From Parasediminibacterium sp046546515 (lineage in GTDB: Bacteria; Bacteroidota; Bacteroidia; Chitinophagales; Chitinophagaceae), in contig NZ_JBKHKJ010000012.1 of assembly GCF_046546515.1 (NCBI RefSeq), positions 1-64,000 of the forward strand: DNA of 64,000 nt, written 5' to 3'. The stretch's first letter is position 1, and every line of letters begins with the position of its first letter. The position numbers were made by a program, and so were the translations under genes. Below, in pieces: positions 25,399-33,659 of the stretch. The notes under the pieces were generated by a model. It was not told where the DNA came from and searched no databases. It saw only the letters and a list, made by a program, of their open reading frames with translations.

Positions 25399-26478
25399 CT
25401 CATAAACCCCTGTGAATGTTTCCATTGTTAATCCCGGGCCGAACGCGCATCCAAATACATGCTCGCCCACGGTTGCTTTTGCCATTATTTCTTTCAACAC
25501 AAACAGTATGGTCGGAGAACTCATATTGCCATACTTACCAAGCACATGGTAGCTGTCTTGCAATTGCGGCTTGTGCAGTTGCATGGCTTGCTCCACCGCT
25601 TCCAATATTTTCCTGCCACCCGGGTGTATGCACCAATGGGTTATGTTGTTTGGGTTCAGGTTGTTTTGCTGCAAGCTTTTAGTAGCCAGTGTCTTTATGT
25701 CTTGCTTAATTATATCTGCAACATAGCTGCTCAGGCTCATTAAAAAACCATTGCTGCTCAGTTTCCAGCTCATGTCGCCCTTGCCGCTTGCCGCTATTTC
25801 GCTATAAAAAGAAAGTATGGTAACTCCCTTTTGTTCCGCTTTGTCGCCGGTAATCAATGCAGCGGCACAACCATCGCTAAACAACAAGCTGCTGCAAGCA
25901 TTGTCTGCGGTATATTCTTTTTGGAAATGGATGGTGCACAATTCTGTGCAAACAACCAGCACTTTGGCCGTGGGGCTGCTGTCTGCTATTAACTTAGCCA
26001 ACTTTAACGCATGAATAGCTGCATAACATCCTAAAAAATTAACAGATGTCCTGAAAATAGTTGGGGGCAATGCCAGTTGCTCCGCAATTTGAAGGTCTAA
26101 GCCAGGAGCGCTCATGCCGGTACAGCTAACGGTTATTAAATGAGTTATTTCTTTGGGTTCTAGTTTGTTTTTTAAACAATTACCAATTGCGGTAATACTA
26201 AGTGGCAATGCTTCCTTGTCGTAAATCTCCATCCGCCTGTCTAAATTGGGGAATGGAGCAGCAGGACCAGTGGGTATAAAATCCCACAATTTTTTTGGCT
26301 GGCTAAAATCAGCTATTACAGAATAGCGGGTACCAATGCTGCTTTGGGCGTATAAGAATTTCAGCTTCCGCTTTTCTACATCGTCAATATCAAAAGAATC
26401 CTGCATGAAATGCAGTATATCTTCTTGCAAATGCTGATAAGCAGGTACTGCCGTGCCAATAGAAATAATTTTAGCCAA
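25396..26478 (-). CDS. Type III polyketide synthase (chalcone/stilbene synthase family)
   Basis: A 360-residue homodimeric ketosynthase that condenses acyl-CoA starters with malonyl-CoA and cyclises the product. The catalytic triad is visible: Cys151 in VNFLGCYAAIHALKLA, His285 in HWCIHPGGRKILEA, and Asn318 in KYGNMSSPTILFVL; CGGRGG-like GCAFGPGLTMET closes the protein. Length is normal for the family. In Bacteroidota and Streptomyces such enzymes often take long fatty starters to make alkylresorcinols or pyrones; the starter is not decidable here. It starts 12 bases after the UbiA gene ends, and a methyltransferase and flavoprotein follow. Confidence 0.93.
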   Translation of the reverse strand: MAKIISIGTAVPAYQHLQEDILHFMQDSFDIDDVEKRKLKFLYAQSSIGTRYSVIADFSQPKKLWDFIPTGPAAPFPNLDRRMEIYDKEALPLSITAIGNCLKNKLEPKEITHLITVSCTGMSAPGLDLQIAEQLALPPTIFRTSVNFLGCYAAIHALKLAKLIADSSPTAKVLVVCTELCTIHFQKEYTADNACSSLLFSDGCAAALITGDKAEQKGVTILSFYSEIAASGKGDMSWKLSSNGFLMSLSSYVADIIKQDIKTLATKSLQQNNLNPNNITHWCIHPGGRKILEAVEQAMQLHKPQLQDSYHVLGKYGNMSSPTILFVLKEIMAKATVGEHVFGCAFGPGLTMETFTGVYE

Positions 26479-26490
26479 AATATTTGTTTA

Positions 26491-27348
26491 TCAATGATTA
26501 AGAAAAATAAGTGCCAAAAAAGCCGTGTTGGTACAGGTGGATGCCAACCAGTTCATATTCATGGTGTGTTTAAAGTTGGCCATCGTGCCATCCCTGCATA
26601 CCAACACAAACCAATATAAGAAATAAACGATAACAGGGGCAAATAAGATTTGTACAATAATAAAAGACCGCAACTGTCTCAAGGCAAAAAAATGCTGGAA
26701 AAGCAACCCAAATGAAAGGCTATACAGCACAGCACAAAAAATAAAAGTGCCTTTAGCACCTAGCAACATGCTAATGGTTTTTACGCCATCTTTAGCATCC
26801 TGCCCATGCTGGTAAACCTGTGTGATGGGGTAAAAACCCCCAATAAGCAAGGTGCTGATGATTAAGCCAGTGATGGGGATGTGCGTGGTTAAATCACTAG
26901 AAGCGGCATGGTAAACCAAATAAAAAATAGTAGCTCCTTGGTTTAGTATTACGGTGAGGAAACCAATTATTGGGAATTGTTTTAGCCGCACGCCACGGTA
27001 GCTGTATAGCCTGCTGAAAACGATGTATGTAACCACAAGCAATAAGCTAGTAGCACTAATTGCGAGGGCAATGATACAGGCCAAAAGGTCGAGTAGCATA
27101 GTGGCATAAAATAGTTGCTTGGTGGGCTGCATGGGGTTTTTGATACCGCCAATGCTGCCCTCGTCCCTGTCCATATAGCTATTGTAGCCATTGCTGGCAG
27201 GGTAAAGCAGCAAATGCAGCAGCACAAATACCCATATTGCCCTGCAAAAGTGTATAGCAGGCAAAAAACTAAGCGCAAACAAATACACAGGCAGCAGGAA
27301 AAAGGAAAAAGGAAACCGAAGTAACTGGATAGTAGATTTTTGTAACAA
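26491..27348 (-). CDS. UbiA family prenyltransferase
   Basis: A 285-residue membrane enzyme that transfers an isoprenyl chain onto an aromatic acceptor. Eight or nine hydrophobic helices. The two diphosphate/Mg-binding aspartate motifs are NGYNSYMDRDEGSIGG (about 60) and YQHGQDAKDGVKTI (about 190). First gene of the cluster and 12 bases upstream of the PKS III gene, so an aromatic polyketide is the likely acceptor, giving a prenylated phenol or quinone; this is inferred. The gap to the ferritin gene (27349-27568, 220 bases) should hold the cluster promoter but no clear consensus was seen. Confidence 0.9.
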   Translation of the reverse strand: MLQKSTIQLLRFPFSFFLLPVYLFALSFLPAIHFCRAIWVFVLLHLLLYPASNGYNSYMDRDEGSIGGIKNPMQPTKQLFYATMLLDLLACIIALAISATSLLLVVTYIVFSRLYSYRGVRLKQFPIIGFLTVILNQGATIFYLVYHAASSDLTTHIPITGLIISTLLIGGFYPITQVYQHGQDAKDGVKTISMLLGAKGTFIFCAVLYSLSFGLLFQHFFALRQLRSFIIVQILFAPVIVYFLYWFVLVCRDGTMANFKHTMNMNWLASTCTNTAFLALIFLNH

Positions 27349-27568
27349 AAGGGTATTAATTGATTTACGCTAAAGATACATACCTTTTGGCAATAACCAA
27401 CCAGATACATTGCAAACATAGGAAGTACAAAACACTTAATAGCCAAAGGGAAATCCACCCTAAGCCTATCATAGAAACGTGCTTGAAACACTAACTTCAT
27501 ATAAATCGTGCTATCTATACCAATTTCTTTAGAAAGTAGTAAAAAGGAAATGTATGTAATAAAAAATC

Positions 27569-28105
27569 CTATGCGTGGCTCAGTTCCTCGCTGGTTTCTT
27601 GGCTTATTTTTTCACGCACGTTCAGGATGTCTTTATCAAAGCTATATAAGGCAGCACGGTTTTCGCCAATTAGGCTTAGTTCGTCCAACATTTTAGTTGC
27701 TTGGTTCTCTTCTTCCAGTTGTTCTTTCAAATACCATTGCCAAAATTGGAAGGTAATATAGTCGCCTTCGTTTAGTGCAATGCCCACCCATTGGTTAATG
27801 CTTTTGGTTACTTCCTGCTCATTCCTCAAAAAAAGTTCAAATACTTCTTTCAAATCTTTAAATGCTTGTTGCGGAGGGTTTAGTGACTGTACAAGGGCCT
27901 TTCCTTTTCGCATGGCTATATAGTGCATTAAGCGTGTCATGTGTTCCCGCTCTTCTTGGGCTTGCTTGTAAAAAAATTGCGTAAGCCCATCAAGCCCAGG
28001 CTGGCTTTCCAGCCAAGCAGCAGTGGCCAAATATTGGTGCGATGCGTCTGCCTCTATTTTTACTTGCGCATTCAGTGCCTCTAAAGATTTTTGTGAAAGT
28101 TCCAT
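27569..28105 (-). CDS. ftnA: Ferritin
   Basis: A 178-residue non-haem ferritin for iron storage. Four-helix bundle; ferroxidase ligands are visible at Glu18 (KIEADASHQYL) and Glu52/His55 (AQEEREHM), with further acidic ligands in ELFLRNEQEV and EQLEEENQ. The C-terminal tail ISQETSEELSHA is not needed for the cage. Start at ATG 28105. It is monocistronic and divergent from the cupin gene; it opens a run of small stress-linked genes. Confidence 0.93.
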   Translation of the reverse strand: MELSQKSLEALNAQVKIEADASHQYLATAAWLESQPGLDGLTQFFYKQAQEEREHMTRLMHYIAMRKGKALVQSLNPPQQAFKDLKEVFELFLRNEQEVTKSINQWVGIALNEGDYITFQFWQWYLKEQLEEENQATKMLDELSLIGENRAALYSFDKDILNVREKISQETSEELSHA

Positions 28106-28226
28106 AGTGATTTATTTGAAGTTATTATTTCAAATGTTAAGCCAAAAGCAATTTATCTTAGATTATTTTCTATCTAGTTTACAATTGTTTGGCACACATT
28201 TATATACATTATAATAAAATGGAACT

Positions 28227-28622
28227 ATGAAAAATAATGATGCCACCCATAACCGGCCGGATGGCGAACGGACAATTGAAGCACCTTATGTAGTTACAAA
28301 TATTGAAGAAAGGATAACAGAGCTAAAAGATGAACAAACATGGGATAAAAAAGACCGGAATGCGATAACGCTTTTTAAAACCCAAGGCGTTACCATTGTT
28401 TTAGTTGCCTTACACGATGAAGTTACGATGAGCGATATAGAGGTAAACGGCGTTGCCTCGCTGCAAGTAATAGAAGGGAAAGTAAATGTAAGCACAGAAA
28501 GTGATGCATTTGAACTATGCGAAGATAAAATGGCTGTTATACAACCCAATATTGTCCACAGCATTTATGCTTTGAAAGAAAGCGTGATATTAATGACTAT
28601 TTATAAAAACACTCAAAATTAG
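28227..28622 (+). CDS. Cupin-domain protein
   Basis: A 131-residue small beta-barrel protein. The cupin core spans about 50-125: TIVLVALHDEVTMSDIEVNG, VIEGKVNVSTESDAFEL, and AVIQPNIVHSIYALKESVIL. The first cupin motif's histidines are mostly lost; His65 and His111 remain, so metal binding is uncertain. Typical stress-linked or sensor-like cupin. It is followed by a CsbD-like gene three bases later, so the two are probably co-transcribed and ended by the hairpin at 28846. Confidence 0.85.
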   Translation: MKNNDATHNRPDGERTIEAPYVVTNIEERITELKDEQTWDKKDRNAITLFKTQGVTIVLVALHDEVTMSDIEVNGVASLQVIEGKVNVSTESDAFELCEDKMAVIQPNIVHSIYALKESVILMTIYKNTQN

Positions 28623-28625
28623 TAT

Positions 28626-28838
28626 ATGGCTAATCAATTAAAGTTAGAAGCATCATGGGAAGAAGTAAAAGACAAGCTAAAGGAAACTAATATAGATCTT
28701 ACTGATGAGGATCTTGAATATACGCCTGGCAAGGATAATGAGCTGGTTGAAAGGCTTGCAGTAAAAATGAACCGGAGCAAGGAGCATATAAAAACCTGGA
28801 TAGAAAGCGTTTCTGGCAACAAGGGCAAAGCCTATTAA
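28626..28838 (+). CDS. CsbD-like general stress protein
   Basis: Seventy residues with the CsbD-type pattern: WEEVKDKLKETNIDLTDEDL, EYTPGKDNELVERLAVKM and a helical end. Most Bacteroidota homologues have the same LTDEDL-Y-xGK-DEL spacing. Small, charged, helical, abundant under general stress in other bacteria; molecular role unknown. It is the second gene of a two-gene unit with the cupin and ends just before a perfect terminator. Confidence 0.78.
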   Translation: MANQLKLEASWEEVKDKLKETNIDLTDEDLEYTPGKDNELVERLAVKMNRSKEHIKTWIESVSGNKGKAY

Positions 28839-28845
28839 TTCCAAT

Positions 28846-28885
28846 AAAAATGGTAAATAACTTTTAAAAGTTATTTACCATTTTT
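28846..28885. terminator. Perfect 20-bp palindromic terminator
   Basis: AAAAATGGTAAATAACTTTT is followed at once by its exact complement AAAAGTTATTTACCATTTTT, with a T-run on either strand. It serves the cupin/CsbD unit and can also serve the convergent gene ending at 28910. Confidence 0.85.
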
Positions 28886-28909
28886 ATTTATCATGATTGA
28901 GCTTATTTA

Positions 28910-29203
28910 TCACTCCTCGGTTTCGCTAATACTTTTCCGCACATTGCCTGCAGAGTCGGTAACGGTAGTAATGGTACGCCTTCTGGCACCACTGTTTACC
29001 AAAATTACACCGACTATTAAAACAGCAATGACTATTATTACCGCAGACCAATGAAGGCTAAGCCAATAACCCACTTCTGTCTCATTAAAATCAACTTTTG
29101 GTTTATTGCTTTCACAAAAACCACGCAGGCTTGCCAGCGAAAAAACAGCAAGTAAACTTGTTTTATACGCAAAATTGCTACTGCTAAAATATTCCTTTTT
29201 CAT
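28910..29203 (-). CDS. Small single-pass membrane protein
   Basis: A 97-residue protein with a weak hydrophobic N-terminal stretch (SLLAVFSLASLRGF, possible signal peptide), a lumenal linker, one strong helix (about 51-71, SAVIIVIAVLIVGVILVNS) and a basic then acidic tail ending GNVRKSISETEE. No family was recognised. It is 21 bases downstream of the DUF2383 gene and probably in its operon. Confidence 0.65.
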   Translation of the reverse strand: MKKEYFSSSNFAYKTSLLAVFSLASLRGFCESNKPKVDFNETEVGYWLSLHWSAVIIVIAVLIVGVILVNSGARRRTITTVTDSAGNVRKSISETEE

Positions 29204-29224
29204 GATTGTTTTTTACAGATGAAG

Positions 29225-29686
29225 TTATACGGTAGCACTAGCATCCCTAAGTGCTTTTATTTCATCGTGCGATGCCTTCAATTTATCTTTTTGTTCTGCA
29301 AGCATCTCACGTATATAGCTAGGCATCTCTGCTTCTTCTATGGCTTCGCTGTAAGCTTTTTGGGCAGCATCTTCGCCTTCTTCGCAAGAGCCTAAAATTG
29401 CCTGCCTGTTGTCAGTGCTGAAAACCCCTCTTACATCCATCCATGCCCGGTAAATTTTACCAGAAACGGTAGTGCCGCTTTCAATAGTGCCACCATATAC
29501 TTCTATTTCGGTACCCAGTGCCATTTTATTATTATGGCTTTCGTCAATCATCGACAGGAACAATGCTTTCAAGTCTGCATCGGCATCTGTCAATTCTTTC
29601 AAGGCATGTTTGTAGCCTTCAATACGATCGTTGTTAATAGCTACAAGATCGTTTAAGATTTCTGTGGTGGTGTCTGTGGTTATCAT
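29225..29686 (-). CDS. DUF2383 (PA2169 family) four-helix-bundle protein
   Basis: A 153-residue ferritin-like helical protein. It opens TTEILNDLVAINNDRIEGYK and contains FLSMIDESHNNKMALGTEIE and ILGSCEEGEDAAQKAYSEAI, the conserved blocks of the DUF2383/PA2169 family. The acidic and histidine residues recall a ferritin-like bundle, but metal binding is not shown. Located among other stress-type proteins; followed by a small membrane-protein gene. Confidence 0.88.
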   Translation of the reverse strand: MITTDTTTEILNDLVAINNDRIEGYKHALKELTDADADLKALFLSMIDESHNNKMALGTEIEVYGGTIESGTTVSGKIYRAWMDVRGVFSTDNRQAILGSCEEGEDAAQKAYSEAIEEAEMPSYIREMLAEQKDKLKASHDEIKALRDASATV

Positions 29687-29849
29687 AATTCGTTTTTTTA
29701 TTTACAAATAGTAATTAAAAATCCATGCCATTTTTTAATTAGACCTGTTAGAGGCTTTTGAAAATTTAGTGCTATTTTTTTGTGGAAATTTTTGTACGGA
29801 TAATACAGCAAATGCCAATTATGGCGATTATGTTTTTTGCCTCTGCCAC

Positions 29850-29894
29850 AAAATAAGAGGGGCATCATGATTTTGCATGATGCCCTCTTATTTT
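29850..29894. terminator. Terminator hairpin of the DUF4142 gene
   Basis: AAAATAAGAGGGGCATCATG pairs with CATGATGCCCTCTTATTTT with a single bulged G and an ATTTTG loop. It lies 17 bases after the DUF4142 stop, on the minus strand, and has A/T tails both ways. Confidence 0.75.
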
Positions 29895-29910
29895 GTTATT
29901 GTGGTTTTAC

Positions 29911-30495
29911 TTACATTTTTTGTTTGTTTATCAAAGAATCATTGGCTTGGGCCATCATCAAATGATGTTCCAACGTAGATAATTTCCCTCCTGCCCAGCT
30001 TTTCAAATCAGGATCTGTTCCTTTATCTGCTTCTTTTGTAAATGCGTCAATTGCATCTTTATGGGCACCTACCATGGCACTTGTATAGGCTTTGTCAAAA
30101 TCGCTACCTTTCTTTTTTGCCATGTCGATGTACTTGTCTTTGTTTTTGTTGCTGATAGAGTCAGGCAAAGTGATGTTTTTAGCTGTAGCCAGCGTTTTTA
30201 ATTCGCTGTTTGCTTTCCCGTGGTCATCAACCATCTGCTGTGCAAATTTTTTCACTTTAGTGGAAGAACTGTTCATCAAAGCCAGCTTGGCCAATTGCAC
30301 TTCCATCATGCCGTCATCGGCAACATTAACTGCAAATTTCGAATCATTAGCAGGCACAGTTGAAGAGGAATCCACCTTTTCCTTTGTCTTGTTATCATCT
30401 GTTGCTATTTTCTTGCTGTCTGTGTCGTTATTGCCGCAAGAACTTGTAATAGCAATCGTGCCTACGAGAAGTAGGTTTAAAATTGTCGATTTCAT
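29911..30495 (-). CDS. DUF4142 family lipoprotein
   Basis: A 194-residue exported protein with a lipoprotein signal (LLLVGTIAITSSC, lipobox Cys20) and a low-complexity acidic linker. The DUF4142 bundle spans about 52-185: NVADDGMMEVQLAKLALMNS, VKKFAQQMVDDHGKANSEL, AYTSAMVGAHKDAIDAFTKE and LSTLEHHLMMAQ. The conserved DHGKANSEL and H-x(3)-D residues suggest a ferritin-like fold. Function unknown; Bacteroidota often carry several next to stress genes. Confidence 0.9.
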   Translation of the reverse strand: MKSTILNLLLVGTIAITSSCGNNDTDSKKIATDDNKTKEKVDSSSTVPANDSKFAVNVADDGMMEVQLAKLALMNSSSTKVKKFAQQMVDDHGKANSELKTLATAKNITLPDSISNKNKDKYIDMAKKKGSDFDKAYTSAMVGAHKDAIDAFTKEADKGTDPDLKSWAGGKLSTLEHHLMMAQANDSLINKQKM

Positions 30496-30752
30496 ATTTA
30501 ATTTGTTTTTATACTACTATTGTGTTAAAAAATAGTGCCATTTAAAAGTGATATATAAAAGGTGATTTTATTTCTACATTTTAAGTATTGGCAATTATGA
30601 CTATTTACATTTATGTAGATTTTTTACGGCATAAAGCAAATCATTATGAATTAGGGATTATTTCAAAATAGTTTTCCCATTTCCGAATAGGACTTTTTTC
30701 ATTTAGTTAGCGCAGCTGCAATATTCTTTGCATCCTTTAAGCGAAGCGTTTT

Positions 30753-30929
30753 AACCCGGATTTTGCAGTTGACTTCGTTATGAAAGGTTCAAATGCAATA
30801 AAGACAAGTATTTGAGTCGAATTTTTGGTCGAAAACATAGTGAACTATGGCAAGGCCAAAAAATCAAGCAAATGCTTGTGTTTGAAGTAGTTGAGGCTTG
30901 CAATAGATTTCAACTGCAAAATCCGGGTT
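30753..30929. mobile_element. 177-bp MITE-like element, copy B
   Basis: Perfect 19-bp terminal inverted repeats AACCCGGATTTTGCAGTTG and CAACTGCAAAATCCGGGTT. Same orientation and length as copy A at 16270-16446. The frame running through it encodes nothing recognisable. It lies in the 593-base gap 30496-31088, whose remainder has a partial dispersed repeat (about 30940-30990, CCTTTGCGCCTTCTTTGCG) and nothing else I can define. Confidence 0.82.
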
Positions 30930-31088
30930 TAACTTTTTTTACTTCCCTTTGCGCCTTCTTTGCGTTTAATGGCTTTGCAAACTTTGCGGTTAAACATCCT
31001 TTTAAAAATGAAAGTGGTTGGTGAAAGTTATTTTGACAACGTTAATTAAGCGTTGGCATAGATTTTTATCTAGGTAAATAAAAATACC

Positions 31089-31268
31089 ATGGCAAAGTAT
31101 CCCGAGAAAGCAAGTAAAAAAGTAGAAAAAGCGATGCACGAAAGAAACGAAGGCACGCTAAAAACAAGCGCTGGCAAAAAAGTAACAAGCCTCAAGCAAG
31201 CTATTGCCATTGGGCTTTCAGAAGCAAGGGCCGAAGGCGCAAAAGTGCCTAAAAAGAAAAATAGCTAA
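31089..31268 (+). CDS. DUF6496 family protein
   Basis: A 59-residue basic protein: MAKYPEKASKKVEKAMHERN, then GTLKTSAGKKVTSLKQAIAI, GLSEARAEGAKVPKKKNS. The order KVEKAMHE, GKKVTS-KQAIAIGLSEAR and the Lys-rich end are the signature of DUF6496, a small stress-associated family. Start ATG 31089; no other frame competes. Role unknown; high lysine content suggests nucleic-acid contact, which is inference. Confidence 0.85.
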   Translation: MAKYPEKASKKVEKAMHERNEGTLKTSAGKKVTSLKQAIAIGLSEARAEGAKVPKKKNS

Positions 31269-31283
31269 TAGGCTAGAATGGTA

Positions 31284-31410
31284 TTTTTTGCCACAAAGGC
31301 ACGAAGAATCGAAGTGGCAAAAAGGAAAGAAAATAACAATTATTTTCTTTCCTTTTTGCTAGATTCAAACCTTTATGCTTCTTTGTGTTTTCGTGCATTG
31401 GTGGTTAGAT
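31284..31410. repeat. Dispersed GCCACAAAGGCAC palindrome
   Basis: Left arm TTTTTTGCCACAAAGGCACG; interior perfect stem CAAAAAGGAAAGAAAATAA with its complement TTATTTTCTTTCCTTTTTG; right arm TTTGTGTTTTCGTGCATTGG. Related to the copies at 11050, 14435 and 23113. Confidence 0.7.
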
Positions 31411-31425
31411 TAAGCATTAGATTAA

Positions 31426-31770
31426 CTATACTTCAAACAGCAATTGCCCTTCGTGGTTGGTTTGTGGTATCAAGCGGATGAAATTGTCGTACCCTTCCTC
31501 ATCTTCATGGTTGCTGTATAACCCATAAGCATCTAGGCTATAACCCACCAGCCCATCATTGGCTTCTATAAGGTACAATATAGAAGACTCCGAAGGATCC
31601 GAATCGCCCTCAAAGCGATAGGTTTTAATTATCTTCAAGTCTTCAGGAGCATAGTTTTTGCCTTTGTTGGCATGGAAACCATCTGGGCCCCAGCGGAATT
31701 CATTATCCATTTTGTCGCAACGCAGTTTTTCCATTACGGTGCTTAACGTTGTCATTTCATTATTTTGCAT
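31426..31770 (-). CDS. Uncharacterised small acidic protein
   Basis: A 114-residue soluble acidic protein with the block YAPEDLKIIKTYRFEGDSDP, SSILYLIEANDGLVGYSLDA and YGLYSNHEDEEGYDNFIRLI. It resembles a Bacteroidota family of about 100 residues often labelled phosphoribosylpyrophosphate synthetase in databases; it is far too short for that enzyme and has none of its motifs. Real function unknown. It starts 35 bases after the small lipoprotein-like gene upstream ends. Confidence 0.7.
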   Translation of the reverse strand: MQNNEMTTLSTVMEKLRCDKMDNEFRWGPDGFHANKGKNYAPEDLKIIKTYRFEGDSDPSESSILYLIEANDGLVGYSLDAYGLYSNHEDEEGYDNFIRLIPQTNHEGQLLFEV

Positions 31771-31805
31771 GTTTTCAATTTTTAAAGTGATGTAAAAAGG
31801 TTGGA

Positions 31806-31991
31806 TTATTTGTTTCCACCGCCACTAGCTTTTGAAATGATAAAAATAATTATAGCTATTACGAACACTACCAAAAATATCCCGCTCCATACACCAGCTT
31901 TAAAAATACCGCCAATAACTGCGCAGGAACTTAGGGTAAACATGCAGCCCAATGCTGCCATTAAAATGGGTAACAGATTTAGTTTTTTCAT
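31806..31991 (-). CDS. Small lipoprotein with one membrane helix
   Basis: Sixty-one residues: lipoprotein-like signal LLPILMAALGCMFTLSSC, a short AVIGGIFKAGVWSG linker, one hydrophobic helix (GIFLVVFVIAIIIFIISK) and a GGGNK tail. Common small-protein type in Chitinophagaceae. Probably in a unit with the following acidic protein gene. Confidence 0.65.
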   Translation of the reverse strand: MKKLNLLPILMAALGCMFTLSSCAVIGGIFKAGVWSGIFLVVFVIAIIIFIISKASGGGNK

Positions 31992-32134
31992 TGCTTTGTT
32001 TTTATTGTTTAAAATTCAAGTTTCCTGCCAAATTTTACATCCCTTTACTTAATCAAAAACGCTATGGCATAATCCGTACAATTCGCCATTTTTCATGCAC
32101 CCCTCACTTTGGATAGTGCTAGGGTCAGGTATGC

Positions 32135-32641
32135 CTACAATTTTATTTCGCCTTCTATACCTCCATCCATTGTTTTGCCAGTAAGGGTACTGATAGCTAT
32201 CTGAATTACTGAAATCAGTTTGTTGTTTTTTGTGTCCCAATAGTAGGCATCAATGGGTTTTACTTTTATGGCAGTGATGCTTGGGTCGTCTTCGCCTTCG
32301 GTAAACCATGCCTTGGCAATAGGTGTCCACAAGGCTTTTATTTTTTCTTTATCCGTGGTTATTTCCGCTTCACCATAAATGCTGAGGTATTCCGAGCTGC
32401 TGTTGTTGGAATAAAATAGCTGTACACGGTTGTCGTTGGCTATATCCGTATTTTTATCACTTTTGTCCCTACTGAAAAACCATACATTGCCCTCATCGTC
32501 AACATCTAGCGTGCTCATTGGCCTTGCAGATAACGGCGTGCTGGAAAGATTGGTTACAAACAGGCAAACATTGGCATCTGTGGCCAGTTCCTGTATTTTT
32601 TTTATGCCTTCGGTGGTGCTTAATTTTTGCGTGTTGCCCAT
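32135..32641 (-). CDS. Pyridoxamine 5'-phosphate oxidase-like stress protein
   Basis: A 168-residue split-barrel flavin-binding-type protein like general stress protein 26. Landmarks: ARPMSTLDVDDEGNVWFFSR (first strand pair), SDKNTDIANDNRVQLFYSNN, YLSIYGEAEITTDKEKIKAL, and ITAIKVKPIDAYYWDTKNNK. FMN or F420 binding is possible; true PNPOx catalytic residues are missing. The region 32642-32994 upstream (353 bases) is AT-rich with no feature I can define beyond its probable promoter. Confidence 0.88.
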   Translation of the reverse strand: MGNTQKLSTTEGIKKIQELATDANVCLFVTNLSSTPLSARPMSTLDVDDEGNVWFFSRDKSDKNTDIANDNRVQLFYSNNSSSEYLSIYGEAEITTDKEKIKALWTPIAKAWFTEGEDDPSITAIKVKPIDAYYWDTKNNKLISVIQIAISTLTGKTMDGGIEGEIKL

Positions 32642-32994
32642 AAAATAGATTTTATAAACTTAAAACACAATTATTATTCCACTGCAAACTGAGGCTAAAA
32701 AACTAATTTTTCGGGTAATTTATTGTACCCAATCTTCAACAAAAAGTAAAAATTGTAGAGTATGTTGCTCAGGTGTTTTCATATATAATTTAACCGAAAG
32801 GAACATAATGGGCTAAACTAAGGGTACAAGGATATTTAGCCTATACCTATAGCTTGCCCTTTCTTGTGTGAAATATTTTAGTTGTTTGTTACCCCACTTG
32901 ACACTTCAATAATTTAATTAGACAAAATAATTTAAGCCTCGTAGGTGATAATTTTATCTTTTAAGTATAGATATTTGAATAATTTTATAATCAA

Positions 32995-33540
32995 ATGCAA
33001 ACAATTTCAGACAAAGTACTTCTTGACAATCTTAAAAATGAAAGTAACGCTTCTTTTGAAGTTTTGTATCAGTTTTATTTTCCTTCTGTTGCAACCTATA
33101 TCTCACAAAACTTTGGAAATAATGAAGACGCTGAAGATGTTTTTCAAGAAGCTATTATTGTATTGCTTCACAAGGTTCGTGAGCGTGACTTTGTTCTTAC
33201 CTCTTCACTTAAAACATACCTATTTGCTATCGCAAGAAACCTTTGGTTAAAGAAATTAAGAGATAATAAATTGGGTTCCATTCACAGTCTAACAGAAGTA
33301 CAAGAAATAGTAGAGCCGTTTACATTCGAATTGCAAAATGAGCCAACAAAGGAAGAGAAAGTCAGCTCTTGGATGAAAAATATTACAGAAAACTGCCAAC
33401 GTATCCTAAAAGCCATTTTCTTTTATAACGAATCCATGGGAAGCCTCATGCAAAAGATGGGTTGGAAAAATAAACATACCGCTGCCAACCAACAATACAA
33501 GTGCATTCAACAAGTGAAGAAGCAAAAAAGTATAAAATAA
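32995..33540 (+). CDS. ECF-type sigma factor
   Basis: A 181-residue sigma-70 family protein. Region 2 spans FEVLYQFYFPSVATYISQNF, DAEDVFQEAIIVLLHKVRER and SLKTYLFAIARNLWLKKLRD (core binding and -10 recognition); region 4 is the weak helix-turn-helix RILKAIFFYNESMGSLMQKM ending KQKSIK. The family usually pairs with an anti-sigma factor, and none is adjacent; instead a thioredoxin-like gene and small cysteine genes follow on the same strand. Codons are more AT-rich than the neighbours, which may indicate transfer. Confidence 0.87.
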   Translation: MQTISDKVLLDNLKNESNASFEVLYQFYFPSVATYISQNFGNNEDAEDVFQEAIIVLLHKVRERDFVLTSSLKTYLFAIARNLWLKKLRDNKLGSIHSLTEVQEIVEPFTFELQNEPTKEEKVSSWMKNITENCQRILKAIFFYNESMGSLMQKMGWKNKHTAANQQYKCIQQVKKQKSIK

Positions 33541-33659
33541 TACGTTTGTTTTTCTGTAACTGTGTTGATTGTTGACCTTCGCAAATATTAAAATAATTAG
33601 AAAGGTTGGGTGATTGGTTAAATGTTTAGGTATTAATCTAAGTAACAAATATTTAAACA

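Noticed and set aside
30812..31024. A 70-codon plus-strand frame through MITE copy B
   Set aside because: Its coding potential disappears outside the element, the same region of copy A has different codons, and no start signal is present.
31426..31770. Label of phosphoribosylpyrophosphate synthetase for the 114-residue protein
   Set aside because: The real enzyme is about 310 residues with a PRPP-binding loop; none of its motifs is present here.
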